The translations under genes and the position numbers were made by a program. Shown one piece after another: positions 55,163 to 64,000 of a DNA stretch of 64,000 nucleotides; position 1 is the first letter of the stretch, and each line of letters begins with the position of its first letter. The notes under the pieces were generated by a model that worked only from the letters and a program-made list of their open reading frames with translations, was not told the origin of the DNA and made no database searches. The stretch covers positions 310,001 through 374,000 of the forward strand of contig NZ_FMZU01000001.1 of NCBI RefSeq assembly GCF_900101545.1. Direction: 5' to 3'. The stretch is from Variovorax sp. CF079 (GTDB taxonomy: Bacteria; Pseudomonadota; Gammaproteobacteria; Burkholderiales; Burkholderiaceae_C).

Positions 55163-57697
55163 TCACCAGTCTTCCTTGACCGCCAGCACCGCATCGCGCG
55201 CGGCCGCTGCGCGCCCAGCCAGCCAGGCGGTGACGGTGCCGGCCACCACCACCGCGGCGCACAGCGCGGCCAGGCGCGCCCACGGCACCAGCAGGTCCAT
55301 GGTCCAGTGGAAGCTCTGCGGATTGACCACGTGCACCAGCACCACCGACACCGCGAGCCCGAGCGCCAGGCCGGCGAGGGCGCCGATGGCGGTCCAGGCC
55401 GCACCTTCGCCGGCCACCACCGCGAGCACCTGGGTGCGCGTGAAGCCCAGATGCGCGAGCAGCCCGAACTCCTTGCGCCGCGCCAGCACCTGCGCGCTGA
55501 AGCTGGCCGCGATGCCGAACAGGCCGATGCCGATTGCCACCGCCTGCAGCCAGTAGGTGACGGCGAAGCTGCGGTCGAAGATGCGCAGCGAGGTCGCGCG
55601 CAGCTGGCCGACGGAGGCGATCTCGATCGGCTCGGCGGCGGCGGCCTCGCGCACCGCTTGCTGCACCTGCGCTTCCGACGCACCCGGCGCAAGCCACAGC
55701 GAGATGTCGCTCACGCTGCGGTCGCCGGTCAGGCGCTCGAAGTCGCGCGCATCCATGGTGATGGCGCCGAACTGCCGCACGTAGTCGCGCCACACGCCGG
55801 CGACGAAGAAGCGCTTGCCGCCGCCGAAGGCCTTGTTGAGCGCTTCGAACTCCGTGCCCGGCTTCGCGCCGTAGAGCTCGACCATCGCCTCGCTCACGTA
55901 GATGCCCACCCGGCCCGCGGGTACCGGAAGTGCTGCACCCAGGAGCGGCAGCGAACGCGACGCCTCATCGTCCAGGCTGCGCGAGATCAGCGTGACAGCC
56001 GGCCGCGCCGGATCGAGCAGCAGAGCCCGCGTGCGCAGCGTGCCGGTGCGCGCCACGCCGGGCAGTTGCGCGAGCGCCTGCACGAAGGCCGGCGTGAAGG
56101 CGGCCTGCTCGCTTTGGCTGGAACTGCCGGCGGTGGCGCTGCGCACATAGAGATCGGCCGGCAGCACCACGTCGAGCCAGCGCGTCACCGACTCGCGAAA
56201 GCTCGCGACCATCACGGTGAGCGCGACCGCGAGGCTCAGGCTCGCGACCACGCCGCTGACGGCCACCGCCGCCGTGCCGCGCATGCGCCGCGCGCGCTCG
56301 ATCGCGAGCATCGGCAACACGCGGTGCGCGGCGAGCGGTGCGAGCCGGCCGTAGAGCAAGGCAATCAGCCAGGGCAGGGCGGCGATGCCGCCGACCAGCA
56401 GGAAGCCCACCGAGAGATACGCCGCGATCGGGATGCCGAAAACCGCCGGCGCCGTTGCCAGCGCCGCACCGGCCGCGATCAGCAGCAGGGCCAGCTTGTA
56501 TGCGCCGCCCTGCGCGGGCGCGGCGCCCAGGCCCTTGAGCGTCTGCGCTTCGGGCAGCGCCTGGGCCGCACGCGCGGGCCACCAGCCGCCGACCCCCGCG
56601 GCGAGCACGCCGAGGCCGCCATAAAGCAGCGCCGTGCCCGAGCTCCAGCGCAGGGTCGGCGCAACGCCGTCGAAGTAGCCGCCGCCAAGGTCGCCGCCCA
56701 GCACCCGCAGCGCGACGGCGGCGAGCGCGGTGCCGAGCGCGATGCCGGCGACGCTGCCGAAGAGGCCCAGCACCAGCGATTCGGCGAGCACCAGCCGCAG
56801 CCGCTCGCGCGGCGTGAGGCCCAACACGCCGAGCAATGCGAACTGTTGCGCGCGCTTGGCGACGCTCAAGGCCAGCACCGAGAACACCAGGAAGGCGCCG
56901 GTGAACAAGGCCACCAGCGCGAGCACCGTGAGGTTCACGCGGTAGGCGCGCGAGAGATTGCTCACGCGCTCGGCCGCATCGCCCGGTTCGGCGATCTGGA
57001 TGCTTGCGGGCCAGCCCGGCGACTCCTGCAGCGAACGGATGAAAGCCGCGCGGTCGATGCCGGGCGCGAGCCGCAGGTCGATGCGCGTGAGCTGGCCTCC
57101 GCGGCCGAAGAGATCCTGCGCCGCGCCGATGTCCATCACCGCCAGCGCGCTGCCGCCGGCCGCCACCTGGCCGGCCACGCGCAGTGCGTGTTGCTGCGTG
57201 CCGATGCGCAGCTGCACCGTGGCGGCGGCTTCGCCGAGCGCGGTGCGCGCGGCGGCATTGAGGAACAGCGTGTCCGGCGCGAACAGCGCAAAGCGGTCAG
57301 CGTCCTTCGCCGGCTGCGGCATCAGCGCAGGCGCGATCGTGGGCAGCACCAGTGCATCGACGCCGATCACGCGTAGCGCGATGCGGCGCTCGCTGCCCGC
57401 GACGAGCGCCACCGCCTGCGATTCCAGCACCGGGCTGGCGAGCGTCACCTGCGGATGCTGCGCCACGCGCGCGAACACGGCCTCGTCGAAGCCGCCTTGC
57501 GCGGCGCGCAGTTCCAGGTCCGGCTGGCCGTTGACCGAGCGCACGGCGCTCGCGAACTCGTCGAGCGCCGATGCGTTGATGAGCTGCACCGAGAAGGCCA
57601 GCGCCACGCCGAGCATCACTGCCAGCACCGCGGCCGCATTGCGCCAGGGATGGTGGCGGAGTTCCTGCCAGGAGAAGGTACGAAGAAGCGCTCGCAT
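55163..57697 (-). CDS. FtsX-type ABC transporter permease (double-domain, MacB/LolC-like)
   Basis: Inner membrane protein of 844 residues. An N-terminal helix (about 20-40) is followed by a periplasmic MacB-like domain, a first FtsX core of three helices (about 245-370), two linking helices, a second periplasmic domain and a final FtsX core (about 715-830). Proteins of this build extrude lipoproteins or lipids with a partner ATPase; no ATPase gene is next to it. The AttH-like gene, its common neighbour in other genomes, sits at 39.8 kb. It is 25 bases downstream of the sigma factor gene. Confidence 0.9.
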   Translation of the reverse strand: MRALLRTFSWQELRHHPWRNAAAVLAVMLGVALAFSVQLINASALDEFASAVRSVNGQPDLELRAAQGGFDEAVFARVAQHPQVTLASPVLESQAVALVAGSERRIALRVIGVDALVLPTIAPALMPQPAKDADRFALFAPDTLFLNAAARTALGEAAATVQLRIGTQQHALRVAGQVAAGGSALAVMDIGAAQDLFGRGGQLTRIDLRLAPGIDRAAFIRSLQESPGWPASIQIAEPGDAAERVSNLSRAYRVNLTVLALVALFTGAFLVFSVLALSVAKRAQQFALLGVLGLTPRERLRLVLAESLVLGLFGSVAGIALGTALAAVALRVLGGDLGGGYFDGVAPTLRWSSGTALLYGGLGVLAAGVGGWWPARAAQALPEAQTLKGLGAAPAQGGAYKLALLLIAAGAALATAPAVFGIPIAAYLSVGFLLVGGIAALPWLIALLYGRLAPLAAHRVLPMLAIERARRMRGTAAVAVSGVVASLSLAVALTVMVASFRESVTRWLDVVLPADLYVRSATAGSSSQSEQAAFTPAFVQALAQLPGVARTGTLRTRALLLDPARPAVTLISRSLDDEASRSLPLLGAALPVPAGRVGIYVSEAMVELYGAKPGTEFEALNKAFGGGKRFFVAGVWRDYVRQFGAITMDARDFERLTGDRSVSDISLWLAPGASEAQVQQAVREAAAAEPIEIASVGQLRATSLRIFDRSFAVTYWLQAVAIGIGLFGIAASFSAQVLARRKEFGLLAHLGFTRTQVLAVVAGEGAAWTAIGALAGLALGLAVSVVLVHVVNPQSFHWTMDLLVPWARLAALCAAVVVAGTVTAWLAGRAAAARDAVLAVKEDW

Positions 57698-57722
57698 GGA
57701 GCTGGCGATTCTGCGCGCTCGC

Positions 57723-58967
57723 TCAAAGCCGTTCGGCTTGCACGGCCAGGTAGGCGCGCACCGCCGGGCTGGTGCTGAGGCCGGCCGCGCGCGCATAGGC
57801 CTCGCGGGCTGCGGCGGGCTCGCCGGTGCCGCCGAGCAGGTGGGCGCGCGCGGCCCAGTAGGGCTGATAGCTCGCGACTTCTGCGATGGCGATGGCATCG
57901 AGCGCCTGCAGGCCCGCGGCCGATCCTTCGGCGATCGCCACCGCGCAGGCGCGGCTCACGCGGGCCCCGATGCTCGGGCGCCATGCGAGCAGCCCGTCAT
58001 AGAGCGCAACCAGCGCATCGGGCGGAACCTGCGCACCCAGCCGGCGCGCGCAGTGGGCTGACTGGATCGCGGCTTCCATCTGGTAGGCGCCGAGCGACTT
58101 CAGAGCCGCGGCGTGCTGCAGCACTCGTTCGGCCTCTTCGCGCATCGCATGGTTCCAGCGCGCGGTGTCCTGCAAGTCGAGCGGCACATAGTCGCCGGCC
58201 GCGCCGCGCCGGGCGGCGGCACGGCTCTCGCAGAACAGCATCAGCGCGAGCAGGCCCAGCGGCTCGGGCTCATCGGGCATCAGGCCGCACAGGATGCGGC
58301 ACAGGTCGATGGCTTCGCCGGTGAGGCCGCGTTGCGCAGCGTCGGCGCCGTCGACGTCGTCCCAGCCGGTGCCATAGGCCGCGTAGATGCCATCGAGCAC
58401 GTCCTGCAGCCGGTGCGGAAGATCGCGGGTTTGCGGAAATTCGAAAGGAATGCCGGCCGCGCGAACGCGCGCCTTGGCCCGCACCAGGCGCTGGCCGAGC
58501 GTGGACGGTGCGACCAGGAAGGCGCCCGCCATGCGCGCCGCGTCGAGCCCGAGCACGGTCTGCAGCATCAGCGGCGCGCGCGCCGCGGCATCGATCGCCG
58601 GGTGCGCGCACACGAAGAAGAGGCGCAGCCGCTCGTCCGGCACGGCCTCGCCGCCGGCGGTGTCGGCTGTGAACTCGTCGGCCAGCAGAAGCAGGGTCTG
58701 CGTGGCCTCGTCCTGCACGCGGCTGTGGCGCCATGCATCGAGCGTGCGGTTGCGCGCCACGCTGAGCAGCCAGGCCTCGGGCTGATCGGGAATGCCTTCC
58801 TGCGGCCAGCGCTCGAGCGCGCGCGCGAAGGCATCGGCCAGCGCATCTTCCGACGCGGCGATGTCGCGCGTGCGCGCCGAGAGGATCGCGACCAGCCGGC
58901 CGTAGGACTGGCGCGCGGCCTTCTCGGCGGCCTCGTGCGCTGCGTGGATTGCAGCAGACCCCGTCAC
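57723..58967 (-). CDS. ECF RNA polymerase sigma factor with C-terminal helical extension (ECF42-like)
   Basis: A 414-residue sigma factor. Region 2 is at about residues 15-85 (ILSARTRDIAASEDALADAF and PEAWLLSVARNRTLDAWRH), region 4 at about 120-175, then a long TPR-like extension (DUF6596) to the C-terminus. This build and the linkage to a DGPF/YCII protein match the ECF42 group, in which the extension and not an anti-sigma factor is thought to control activity. The start is GTG at 58967, overlapping the stop of the partner gene as GTGA. Confidence 0.9.
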   Translation of the reverse strand: MTGSAAIHAAHEAAEKAARQSYGRLVAILSARTRDIAASEDALADAFARALERWPQEGIPDQPEAWLLSVARNRTLDAWRHSRVQDEATQTLLLLADEFTADTAGGEAVPDERLRLFFVCAHPAIDAAARAPLMLQTVLGLDAARMAGAFLVAPSTLGQRLVRAKARVRAAGIPFEFPQTRDLPHRLQDVLDGIYAAYGTGWDDVDGADAAQRGLTGEAIDLCRILCGLMPDEPEPLGLLALMLFCESRAAARRGAAGDYVPLDLQDTARWNHAMREEAERVLQHAAALKSLGAYQMEAAIQSAHCARRLGAQVPPDALVALYDGLLAWRPSIGARVSRACAVAIAEGSAAGLQALDAIAIAEVASYQPYWAARAHLLGGTGEPAAAREAYARAAGLSTSPAVRAYLAVQAERL

Positions 58968-59320
58968 ATCTCGGGTGCGGTGAATACCGGGCGCACCTCG
59001 ACGCCGCCCGTGGTGGCACAGGGCGCGCGCGCGGCCCACTCGAGCGCGGCGTCGAGGTCCGGCACCTCGATCACGAAGTAGCCGCCGAGCTGTTCCTTGG
59101 TGTCGGCAAAGGGGCCGTCCTGCACTTGCCGCTTGTCGCTGCGCACGCGCAGCGTGGTGCCGGTCATCGGCGGATGCAGGCCGTGGCCGTTCTGCACGAT
59201 GCCCGACTGGCGCACCGCGCCCACATAGTCCATCCAGCTGGCGCGGTGGGCCTGCGCGGCGGCATCGTCGCGCTGGTCGAACTCGGATTGGGGTTGATAG
59301 AACAACAGCATGTATTGCAT
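58964..59320 (-). CDS. YCII-related/DGPF domain protein
   Basis: A 118-residue soluble protein. The N-terminal MQYMLLFYQPQSEF strand and the eponymous DGPFADTKEQLGGYFVIEV with the ALEWAAR helix define it. Such proteins are nearly always paired with ECF42-type sigma factors and are among their presumed targets; the biochemical role is unknown. ATG 59320 follows GGAG. Its stop overlaps the sigma factor start. Confidence 0.92.
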   Translation of the reverse strand: MQYMLLFYQPQSEFDQRDDAAAQAHRASWMDYVGAVRQSGIVQNGHGLHPPMTGTTLRVRSDKRQVQDGPFADTKEQLGGYFVIEVPDLDAALEWAARAPCATTGGVEVRPVFTAPEM

Positions 59321-59354
59321 GGGAACTCCGAAAAGGAACATCGAGCAGGATCGC

Positions 59355-60605
59355 TCAACCCAATGACGGCTGGCAAGCGGGCATTTCGACAGCCGGTGTC
59401 GGCAATTGCCGCAGTGCCCGAACCGGCGAGCGAAGGATCAGCCAGGCCTGCAGCACGAAGCCCGCCAGGGCCAGCAGCAGGCAGGCCGGCTCGCCCCACG
59501 TCGCGCCGACGATGCCGCCCAGGGCCGCGCCGACCGGACGGGCGCCGGCATTGACCGTGAGGAACACGGCCGAGACCCGGCCCAGCATCGCGTTGGGTGT
59601 CACCGTCTGCCGCAAGGTGGTGGATGTGATGACCCAGACGATCGGCCCCACGCCGAACAGGAACAGCGAGATCGCCGCGAGCGCGCCGCTGGGCACCACC
59701 AGCGTGGCCGTCATCAGCAGCGCCGCGAGCACCGAAGACACAGGCCCGAACTGGATCGCCCGGCCCAGCGGCATCGCGCCGACCATGCGCGAAGCCAGCA
59801 GCGCGCCGGTCACCATGCCGGCGCCGCAGATGCCCAGGCTAAGGCCGACCGCGCCGGCGCCCAGTCCCAGCGTGCGCACCGCATAGGGCACGTAGGCAGC
59901 CTGGAGCACGAACCAAGAGGTGTTCCAGGCCGCGGCCGTCAGCAGGATGGGCCGCAGCAGCTCGTGCCGCCACACGAGGCGCGCTCCATCCTGCAGTTCG
60001 AGCAGCGGATGGCGTGCACTCGGGCGTGTGCGCTGCGGCTCGGCAATGCGCAGCAGCAGCACGACGGCCGATACCGACAACATCGCGGCCAGCACGAAAG
60101 CCGCAGGCGCGCCGAGCCACGCCACCAGCGCGCCGGCCAGCGCCGGCCCGGCGGCGAAGGCGGCGCTGCGCGCGAGTTCGAGCCGCCCGTTGGCGCGGGC
60201 CAGCGCTTCGCGCGGGACGAGCGCCGGCACCAACGCCGGCGCCGCGATGTTGAAGCCCACGGTGCCGACGGCGCCAATGAAGCCGAGGAGCGCCAGCCAT
60301 TCGATCGACGGGCGGGCCGTCGCCACGACCGCGAGCAGGCCCAGCAAGGCCAGCGCCCGCAGCGCTTCCGCCCACAGCATCAGGCGCTGCCGCGAGGTCC
60401 TGTCGGCGATCAGGCCCAGGGGGATCGACAGCAGCAGGAAGGGCAGGGTCTGCACCGTGGCCAGCATGCCGATCTCGCCCGGGCCGGCGCCAAGCGCGAG
60501 CACCGCCACCAGCGGCACGGCGGCCAGGCTCAGCTGCTCGGCCGACTGGGCTGCCAGGTTGGACCAGGCCAGCTTGACGAAGGGGCGGGGGAGTTTCGGA
60601 TCCAT
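59355..60605 (-). CDS. MFS transporter (enterobactin exporter EntS-like type)
   Basis: Inner membrane transporter of 416 residues with 12 hydrophobic helices. The motif A version is seen in SIPLGLIADRTSRQRLMLWAE, between helices 2 and 3. The general build (AAQSAEQLSLAAVPLVAVLALG at the start) resembles the MFS_3 group of exporters. The substrate is unknown. It lies 34 bases upstream of the DGPF gene's start on the same strand, so it may be co-transcribed with it. Confidence 0.88.
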   Translation of the reverse strand: MDPKLPRPFVKLAWSNLAAQSAEQLSLAAVPLVAVLALGAGPGEIGMLATVQTLPFLLLSIPLGLIADRTSRQRLMLWAEALRALALLGLLAVVATARPSIEWLALLGFIGAVGTVGFNIAAPALVPALVPREALARANGRLELARSAAFAAGPALAGALVAWLGAPAAFVLAAMLSVSAVVLLLRIAEPQRTRPSARHPLLELQDGARLVWRHELLRPILLTAAAWNTSWFVLQAAYVPYAVRTLGLGAGAVGLSLGICGAGMVTGALLASRMVGAMPLGRAIQFGPVSSVLAALLMTATLVVPSGALAAISLFLFGVGPIVWVITSTTLRQTVTPNAMLGRVSAVFLTVNAGARPVGAALGGIVGATWGEPACLLLALAGFVLQAWLILRSPVRALRQLPTPAVEMPACQPSLG

Positions 60606-60775
60606 GCGCTTCCTGCAAGAAATGAAGTCGCGATCATCGACCGTAGGCCGCTTCGACGCTGGCCGTATGCGGACCTGTGAATGCGAGCCTCCGAAGCCCT
60701 CGCGTCCTGCGCTCGTCACAGAGTTTTCATGCGAAGCGCGGAGCATCGGCCGGTTACCCACACCACAGCAAAACA

Positions 60776-62710
60776 ATGGCCAAAGACTTCGACCGCATGG
60801 AGGACTCCAACCGGAGTGCCAATCCCACTATTCACGAGGTCTCCGACCCGGCACGCCGCATCTTCGTGCGCGGCGGCCTGGCGGCAGCAGCCAGCGGCTT
60901 GTTCGCACCGTTCACGCTCGGCACGCTGGCCGGCTGCGCCGCGACCGGCGGCGCCGGCAACCCGGCTGCCCTCGGCCGCGGTATCGGCTTCAAGAGCGTG
61001 CCGATGGCTGCCATCGATCGCGTTGCGGTGCCCGAGGGCTACACCGCGCAGGTGCTGTACCGCTGGGGCGACCCGGTGGGGATCGCCGGCCAGATGCCGG
61101 CCTTCAAGCCCGACGGCTCGAACAGCGCGGCCGAGCAGGCGCTGCAGGCCGGCATGCACCACGACGGCATGGCCTTCTTCCCCGTCGAGGGCTCCTCGCA
61201 GCGCGGCCTGCTGGTGATGAACCACGAGTACGTGGACGACGGCCTGCTGCACGCCGACGGCATGAAGACCTGGACGGCAGAGAAGGTGCGCAAATCCATG
61301 CACGCGCACGGCGTCTCGGTGATCGAGATCCAGCGCGAGGGCAGCGCGTGGAAGCAGGTGATGCCTTCGAAGTTCGCGCGCCGCATCACCGCCCTGACGC
61401 CGATGACCATCACCGGCCCGGCCGCCGGCCACCCGATGCTCAGAACCGCCGCCGATCCGAGCGGCACGCGCGTGCTGGGCACCTACAACAACTGCGCCAA
61501 CGGCCAGACGCCCTGGGGCACCTATCTGACCTGCGAAGAGAACTTCGCCGACTACTTCGAGGGCGTCGACAATCCCGACGCGCACCAGCGCCGCTGGGGC
61601 ATCCGCAAGGGCAACGGCTCCAAGTACCGCTGGCACGAGCACGAACAGCGCTTCAACGTCGCGCGGCATCCGAATGAATCCAACCGCTACGGCTGGGTGG
61701 TCGAGATCGATCCGCAGGACCCGAGCTCCACGCCCGTCAAGCGCAGCGCGCTCGGCCGCGCCGCGCACGAAGGCGCGGCCACAGCGCTGACGGCCGACGG
61801 CCGCGCGGTGGTCTACATGGGCGAGGACTCGCGCTTCGAATACATCTACAAGTTCGTCAGCCGCGACCGCGTCAAGCCCGGCGGCTTCGCGGCCAACCGC
61901 GAGCTGCTGGACCACGGCACGCTGTACGTCGCGCGCTTCGACGTCGACGGCACCGGCGAATGGCTGCCGCTGGTGCAAGGCCAGGGGCCGTTGACCGCCG
62001 ACAAGGGCTTTGCGAACCAGGGCGACGTGCTGATCAAGTCGCGCCAGGCCAGCGACGCGCTGGGAGCCACCAAGATGGACCGGCCCGAATGGACCACGGT
62101 GGACCCGATCACCAAGGAGGTCTACTGCACGCTGACCAACAACAGCAACCGCGGCGCCGCCGGCCAGCCCTTCATGGACGCGGCCAACCCGCGTTCCAAC
62201 AACACCATGGGCCAGATCATCCGCTGGAAGGAAGGCGGCGATCTCGATGCCAGCAAGTTCGCCTGGAACCACCTGGTGCTGGCCGGAGACCCGAAGCAGG
62301 GCCGCTCGGAAGCGCAGGGCAGCGTCAAGGGCGACACCTTCGGCAGCCCCGACGGCCTGATGGTCGATGCGCGCGGCGTGCTGTGGATCCAGACCGATGC
62401 GTCGACCTCGACGCTGGGCAAGGGCGACTACAGCAGCCTGTCCAACAACCAGATGCTGGCCTGCGATCCCACCAAGGGCGAGATCCGCCGCTTCCTGGTC
62501 GGCCCGTCGGGCTGTGAAGTCACCGGGCTCACGGCCACGCCCGATCTCAAGACGTTGTTCATCAACATCCAGCATCCGGGCGAGCCTGCCAACGAGCGCA
62601 GCGATCCGGAGCGTCCGCTGGCCGTGTCGAAGTGGCCCGACGGCGCCGGCCGGCCGCGCTCGGCGACGGTCGTCATCACCAAGAACGACGGCGGCGTGAT
62701 CGGTACCTGA
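60776..62710 (+). CDS. PhoX family phosphatase-like protein (DUF839), Tat-exported
   Basis: A 644-residue exported protein. The N-terminus holds a twin-arginine signal (DPARRIFVRGGLAAAASGLF) followed by LAGCAATGG, which might also act as a lipobox. The body is a DUF839 beta-propeller of the PhoX type: GMAFFPVEGSSQRGLLVMNHEY, TYNNCANGQTPWGTYLTCEEN with the metal-site Cys/Glu, SRFEYIYKFVSRD and SPDGLMVDARGVLWIQTD. PhoX is a calcium/iron alkaline phosphatase; the group also contains members without shown activity. It stands alone, divergent from the MFS gene. No pho box was recognised. Confidence 0.9.
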   Translation: MAKDFDRMEDSNRSANPTIHEVSDPARRIFVRGGLAAAASGLFAPFTLGTLAGCAATGGAGNPAALGRGIGFKSVPMAAIDRVAVPEGYTAQVLYRWGDPVGIAGQMPAFKPDGSNSAAEQALQAGMHHDGMAFFPVEGSSQRGLLVMNHEYVDDGLLHADGMKTWTAEKVRKSMHAHGVSVIEIQREGSAWKQVMPSKFARRITALTPMTITGPAAGHPMLRTAADPSGTRVLGTYNNCANGQTPWGTYLTCEENFADYFEGVDNPDAHQRRWGIRKGNGSKYRWHEHEQRFNVARHPNESNRYGWVVEIDPQDPSSTPVKRSALGRAAHEGAATALTADGRAVVYMGEDSRFEYIYKFVSRDRVKPGGFAANRELLDHGTLYVARFDVDGTGEWLPLVQGQGPLTADKGFANQGDVLIKSRQASDALGATKMDRPEWTTVDPITKEVYCTLTNNSNRGAAGQPFMDAANPRSNNTMGQIIRWKEGGDLDASKFAWNHLVLAGDPKQGRSEAQGSVKGDTFGSPDGLMVDARGVLWIQTDASTSTLGKGDYSSLSNNQMLACDPTKGEIRRFLVGPSGCEVTGLTATPDLKTLFINIQHPGEPANERSDPERPLAVSKWPDGAGRPRSATVVITKNDGGVIGT

Positions 62711-62711
62711 G

Positions 62712-63992
62712 TCAGCCGGCTGGTTGTGTCAGGACGCGGTGCAGGCTGCCGGCCACGGCCAGCAGCTCGCGCTCGCGCTGCGCATGGCCGACCAGCTGCA
62801 TGCCGATCGGCAAGCCTTGCGGCCCCAGCAGGCCGGGCACGGCGACGCAGGGCGCGCCGAGCAGGGTCCAGATGCGGTTGAAGACCGGGTCGCCGGTGGC
62901 GGCCAGGCCCGCCGGCGCCTCGCCGGGTGCGGCGGGCACCAGCAGTGCATCGACATCGCGCATCAGCTCGGGTAGCAGGCGGCGGGCGATGGTGGCTTGC
63001 GCCAGCGCCTGTGCGTAGGTCTCGTCGGTGCAGTCGCGGCCGCCTTGCAGCAATGCGCTGAGTGCCGCGCTGAGCTGTTCAGGATGCCGGCGCCATTCGG
63101 TGTCGAGCTGGCGCGCGGCCTCGAAGGCCATCACGGTTTTCTGCGCCTCCACCAGCCCGGCCAATGCGCTGGGCAGGACGATGTCGCCCAGCGTGACGCC
63201 GGCCGCACCGGCCAGCTTCAGCGCCTGCTCGAAGGCCGCGGCGCCGCCGGCATCGATGGCCGGCCATTCGTGCGTGCGGCAAACACCGAGGCGCAGCGCG
63301 CGCGGCGCAGGCGTTGGCAGCGGCGCGAAGGCCATCCCGTTCATCGCACCGCGCATCAGCTCCAGGTCGTCGGCGCTGCGCGCCAGCCAGCCCAGGGTGT
63401 CCAGCGAGGGCGAGAAGGGCTTGATGCCTTCGAGGCTCAGCGCGCCGAAGCTCGGCTTGAGCGCGAACACGCCGCAGAAGGAGGCGGGGCGAATCAGCGA
63501 TCCCGCCGTCTGCGTGCCGAAGGCGATCGGCACCATGCCGTCGGCCACCGCGGCGGCCGAGCCGCTGGACGAGCCGCCGGGCGTATGGGCCGGGTTGTGC
63601 GGGTTGGCCGTGGGTCCGGGCGAGAAGTAGGCGAACTCGGTGGTCACGGTCTTGCCCATCACGAGCGCGCCGGCCGCGCGTGCGAGCGCCACGCAGGCGG
63701 CATCGGCCGCGGGGCGGAAGCCCTCGTAGATCGGCGAGCCGTAGCGCGTGGGCATATCGGCGGTGGCGATGAGATCCTTGACGCCGATCGGCACGCCGCC
63801 CAGCAGACCGGGCCGGCCGCGCGCGTCCAGCGCGCGGGCTGCGGCGATGGCGCCCTCGGTGTCGAGGTGCTGCCAGGCATGGATCAGCGGCTCGCGTTCG
63901 GCGATGCGCTCGAGGGCGTCGCGGGCTGCTGCTTCGGCCGTCATCGTGCCTGCGGCCATGGCCTGGCGCAGGGCGACTGCGGTCAACCCCAT
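62712..63992 (-). CDS. Amidase (amidase signature family), 5' end near window edge
   Basis: At least 426 residues. The Ser-cisSer-Lys triad is visible: Lys in PIGVKDLIATADMPT, the Gly/Ser-rich TPGGSSSGSAAAVADG with the cis-Ser, and the nucleophile Ser in GTQTAGSLIRPAS. It probably hydrolyses a carboxamide, but the substrate is not predictable; glutamyl-tRNA amidotransferase is ruled out by lack of gatC/gatB context. ATG 63992 is a plausible start, but the frame stays open to the edge, so a longer protein is possible. It is convergent with the PhoX gene, one base apart. Confidence 0.9.
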   Translation of the reverse strand: MGLTAVALRQAMAAGTMTAEAAARDALERIAEREPLIHAWQHLDTEGAIAAARALDARGRPGLLGGVPIGVKDLIATADMPTRYGSPIYEGFRPAADAACVALARAAGALVMGKTVTTEFAYFSPGPTANPHNPAHTPGGSSSGSAAAVADGMVPIAFGTQTAGSLIRPASFCGVFALKPSFGALSLEGIKPFSPSLDTLGWLARSADDLELMRGAMNGMAFAPLPTPAPRALRLGVCRTHEWPAIDAGGAAAFEQALKLAGAAGVTLGDIVLPSALAGLVEAQKTVMAFEAARQLDTEWRRHPEQLSAALSALLQGGRDCTDETYAQALAQATIARRLLPELMRDVDALLVPAAPGEAPAGLAATGDPVFNRIWTLLGAPCVAVPGLLGPQGLPIGMQLVGHAQRERELLAVAGSLHRVLTQPAG

Positions 63993-64000
63993 CAGGCGGC

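Overview
The window is GC-rich chromosomal DNA of a betaproteobacterium in the family Comamonadaceae, most like Variovorax. The evidence is the gene order rpsO-pnp ... tpiA-secG-tRNA-Leu-nuoA to nuoN with separate nuoC and nuoD, a DUF2818 gene directly after nuoN, dense branched-chain-amino-acid-type ABC transporters, and the overall codon style. The genus is an inference; no ribosomal RNA is present to fix it.

Layout. 1-5.8 kb: the 5' part of a nitrate/nitrite-sensing (NIT) regulator, tsaD, an alpha/beta hydrolase, an Hsp20 chaperone, an orphan substrate-binding protein and an aminotransferase. 5.8-11.1 kb: housekeeping block rpsO, pnp, quinone oxidoreductase, tpiA, secG. 11.2-27.2 kb: tRNA-Leu(GAG) and the complete 14-gene respiratory complex I operon, extended by DUF2818, Nudix and DUF1178 genes. 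27.3-34.1 kb: an ABC exporter divergent from a marR-outer membrane factor-EmrA-EmrB efflux operon; a perfect palindrome sits inside the marR promoter. 34.2-39.8 kb: a complete Liv-type ABC importer followed by an SMP-30 lactonase. 39.8-41.9 kb: an AttH-like lipocalin and a Cds1-like cysteine desulfhydrase.

41.9-48.9 kb is a redox and envelope-stress island. It has two divergent units: ohr-histidine kinase-dipZ against an OmpR-family regulator gene, and a secreted small protein plus a thioredoxin-like protein against an epoxide-hydrolase-like protein. Three copies of a 15-base motif containing GTAT repeated at a 10-base spacing lie only in the two divergent promoter regions. This suggests that the local regulator controls both units as one system, and it is the most interesting observation here.

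48.9-55.1 kb is accessory: an N-terminally truncated DUF2182 remnant, a LysR/SDR/tautomerase cluster, a MerR domain fused to a P-loop ATPase, a CPBP protease, an ABC-class ATPase, a GNAT acetyltransferase and DUF3297. 55.1-64 kb: an orphan FtsX-type permease, an ECF sigma factor overlapping its DGPF/YCII partner, an MFS transporter, a Tat-exported PhoX-family protein and an amidase that reaches the window edge.

No insertion sequence, prophage, CRISPR array or rRNA was seen. Two inverted copies of a dispersed intergenic repeat flank the central housekeeping block.
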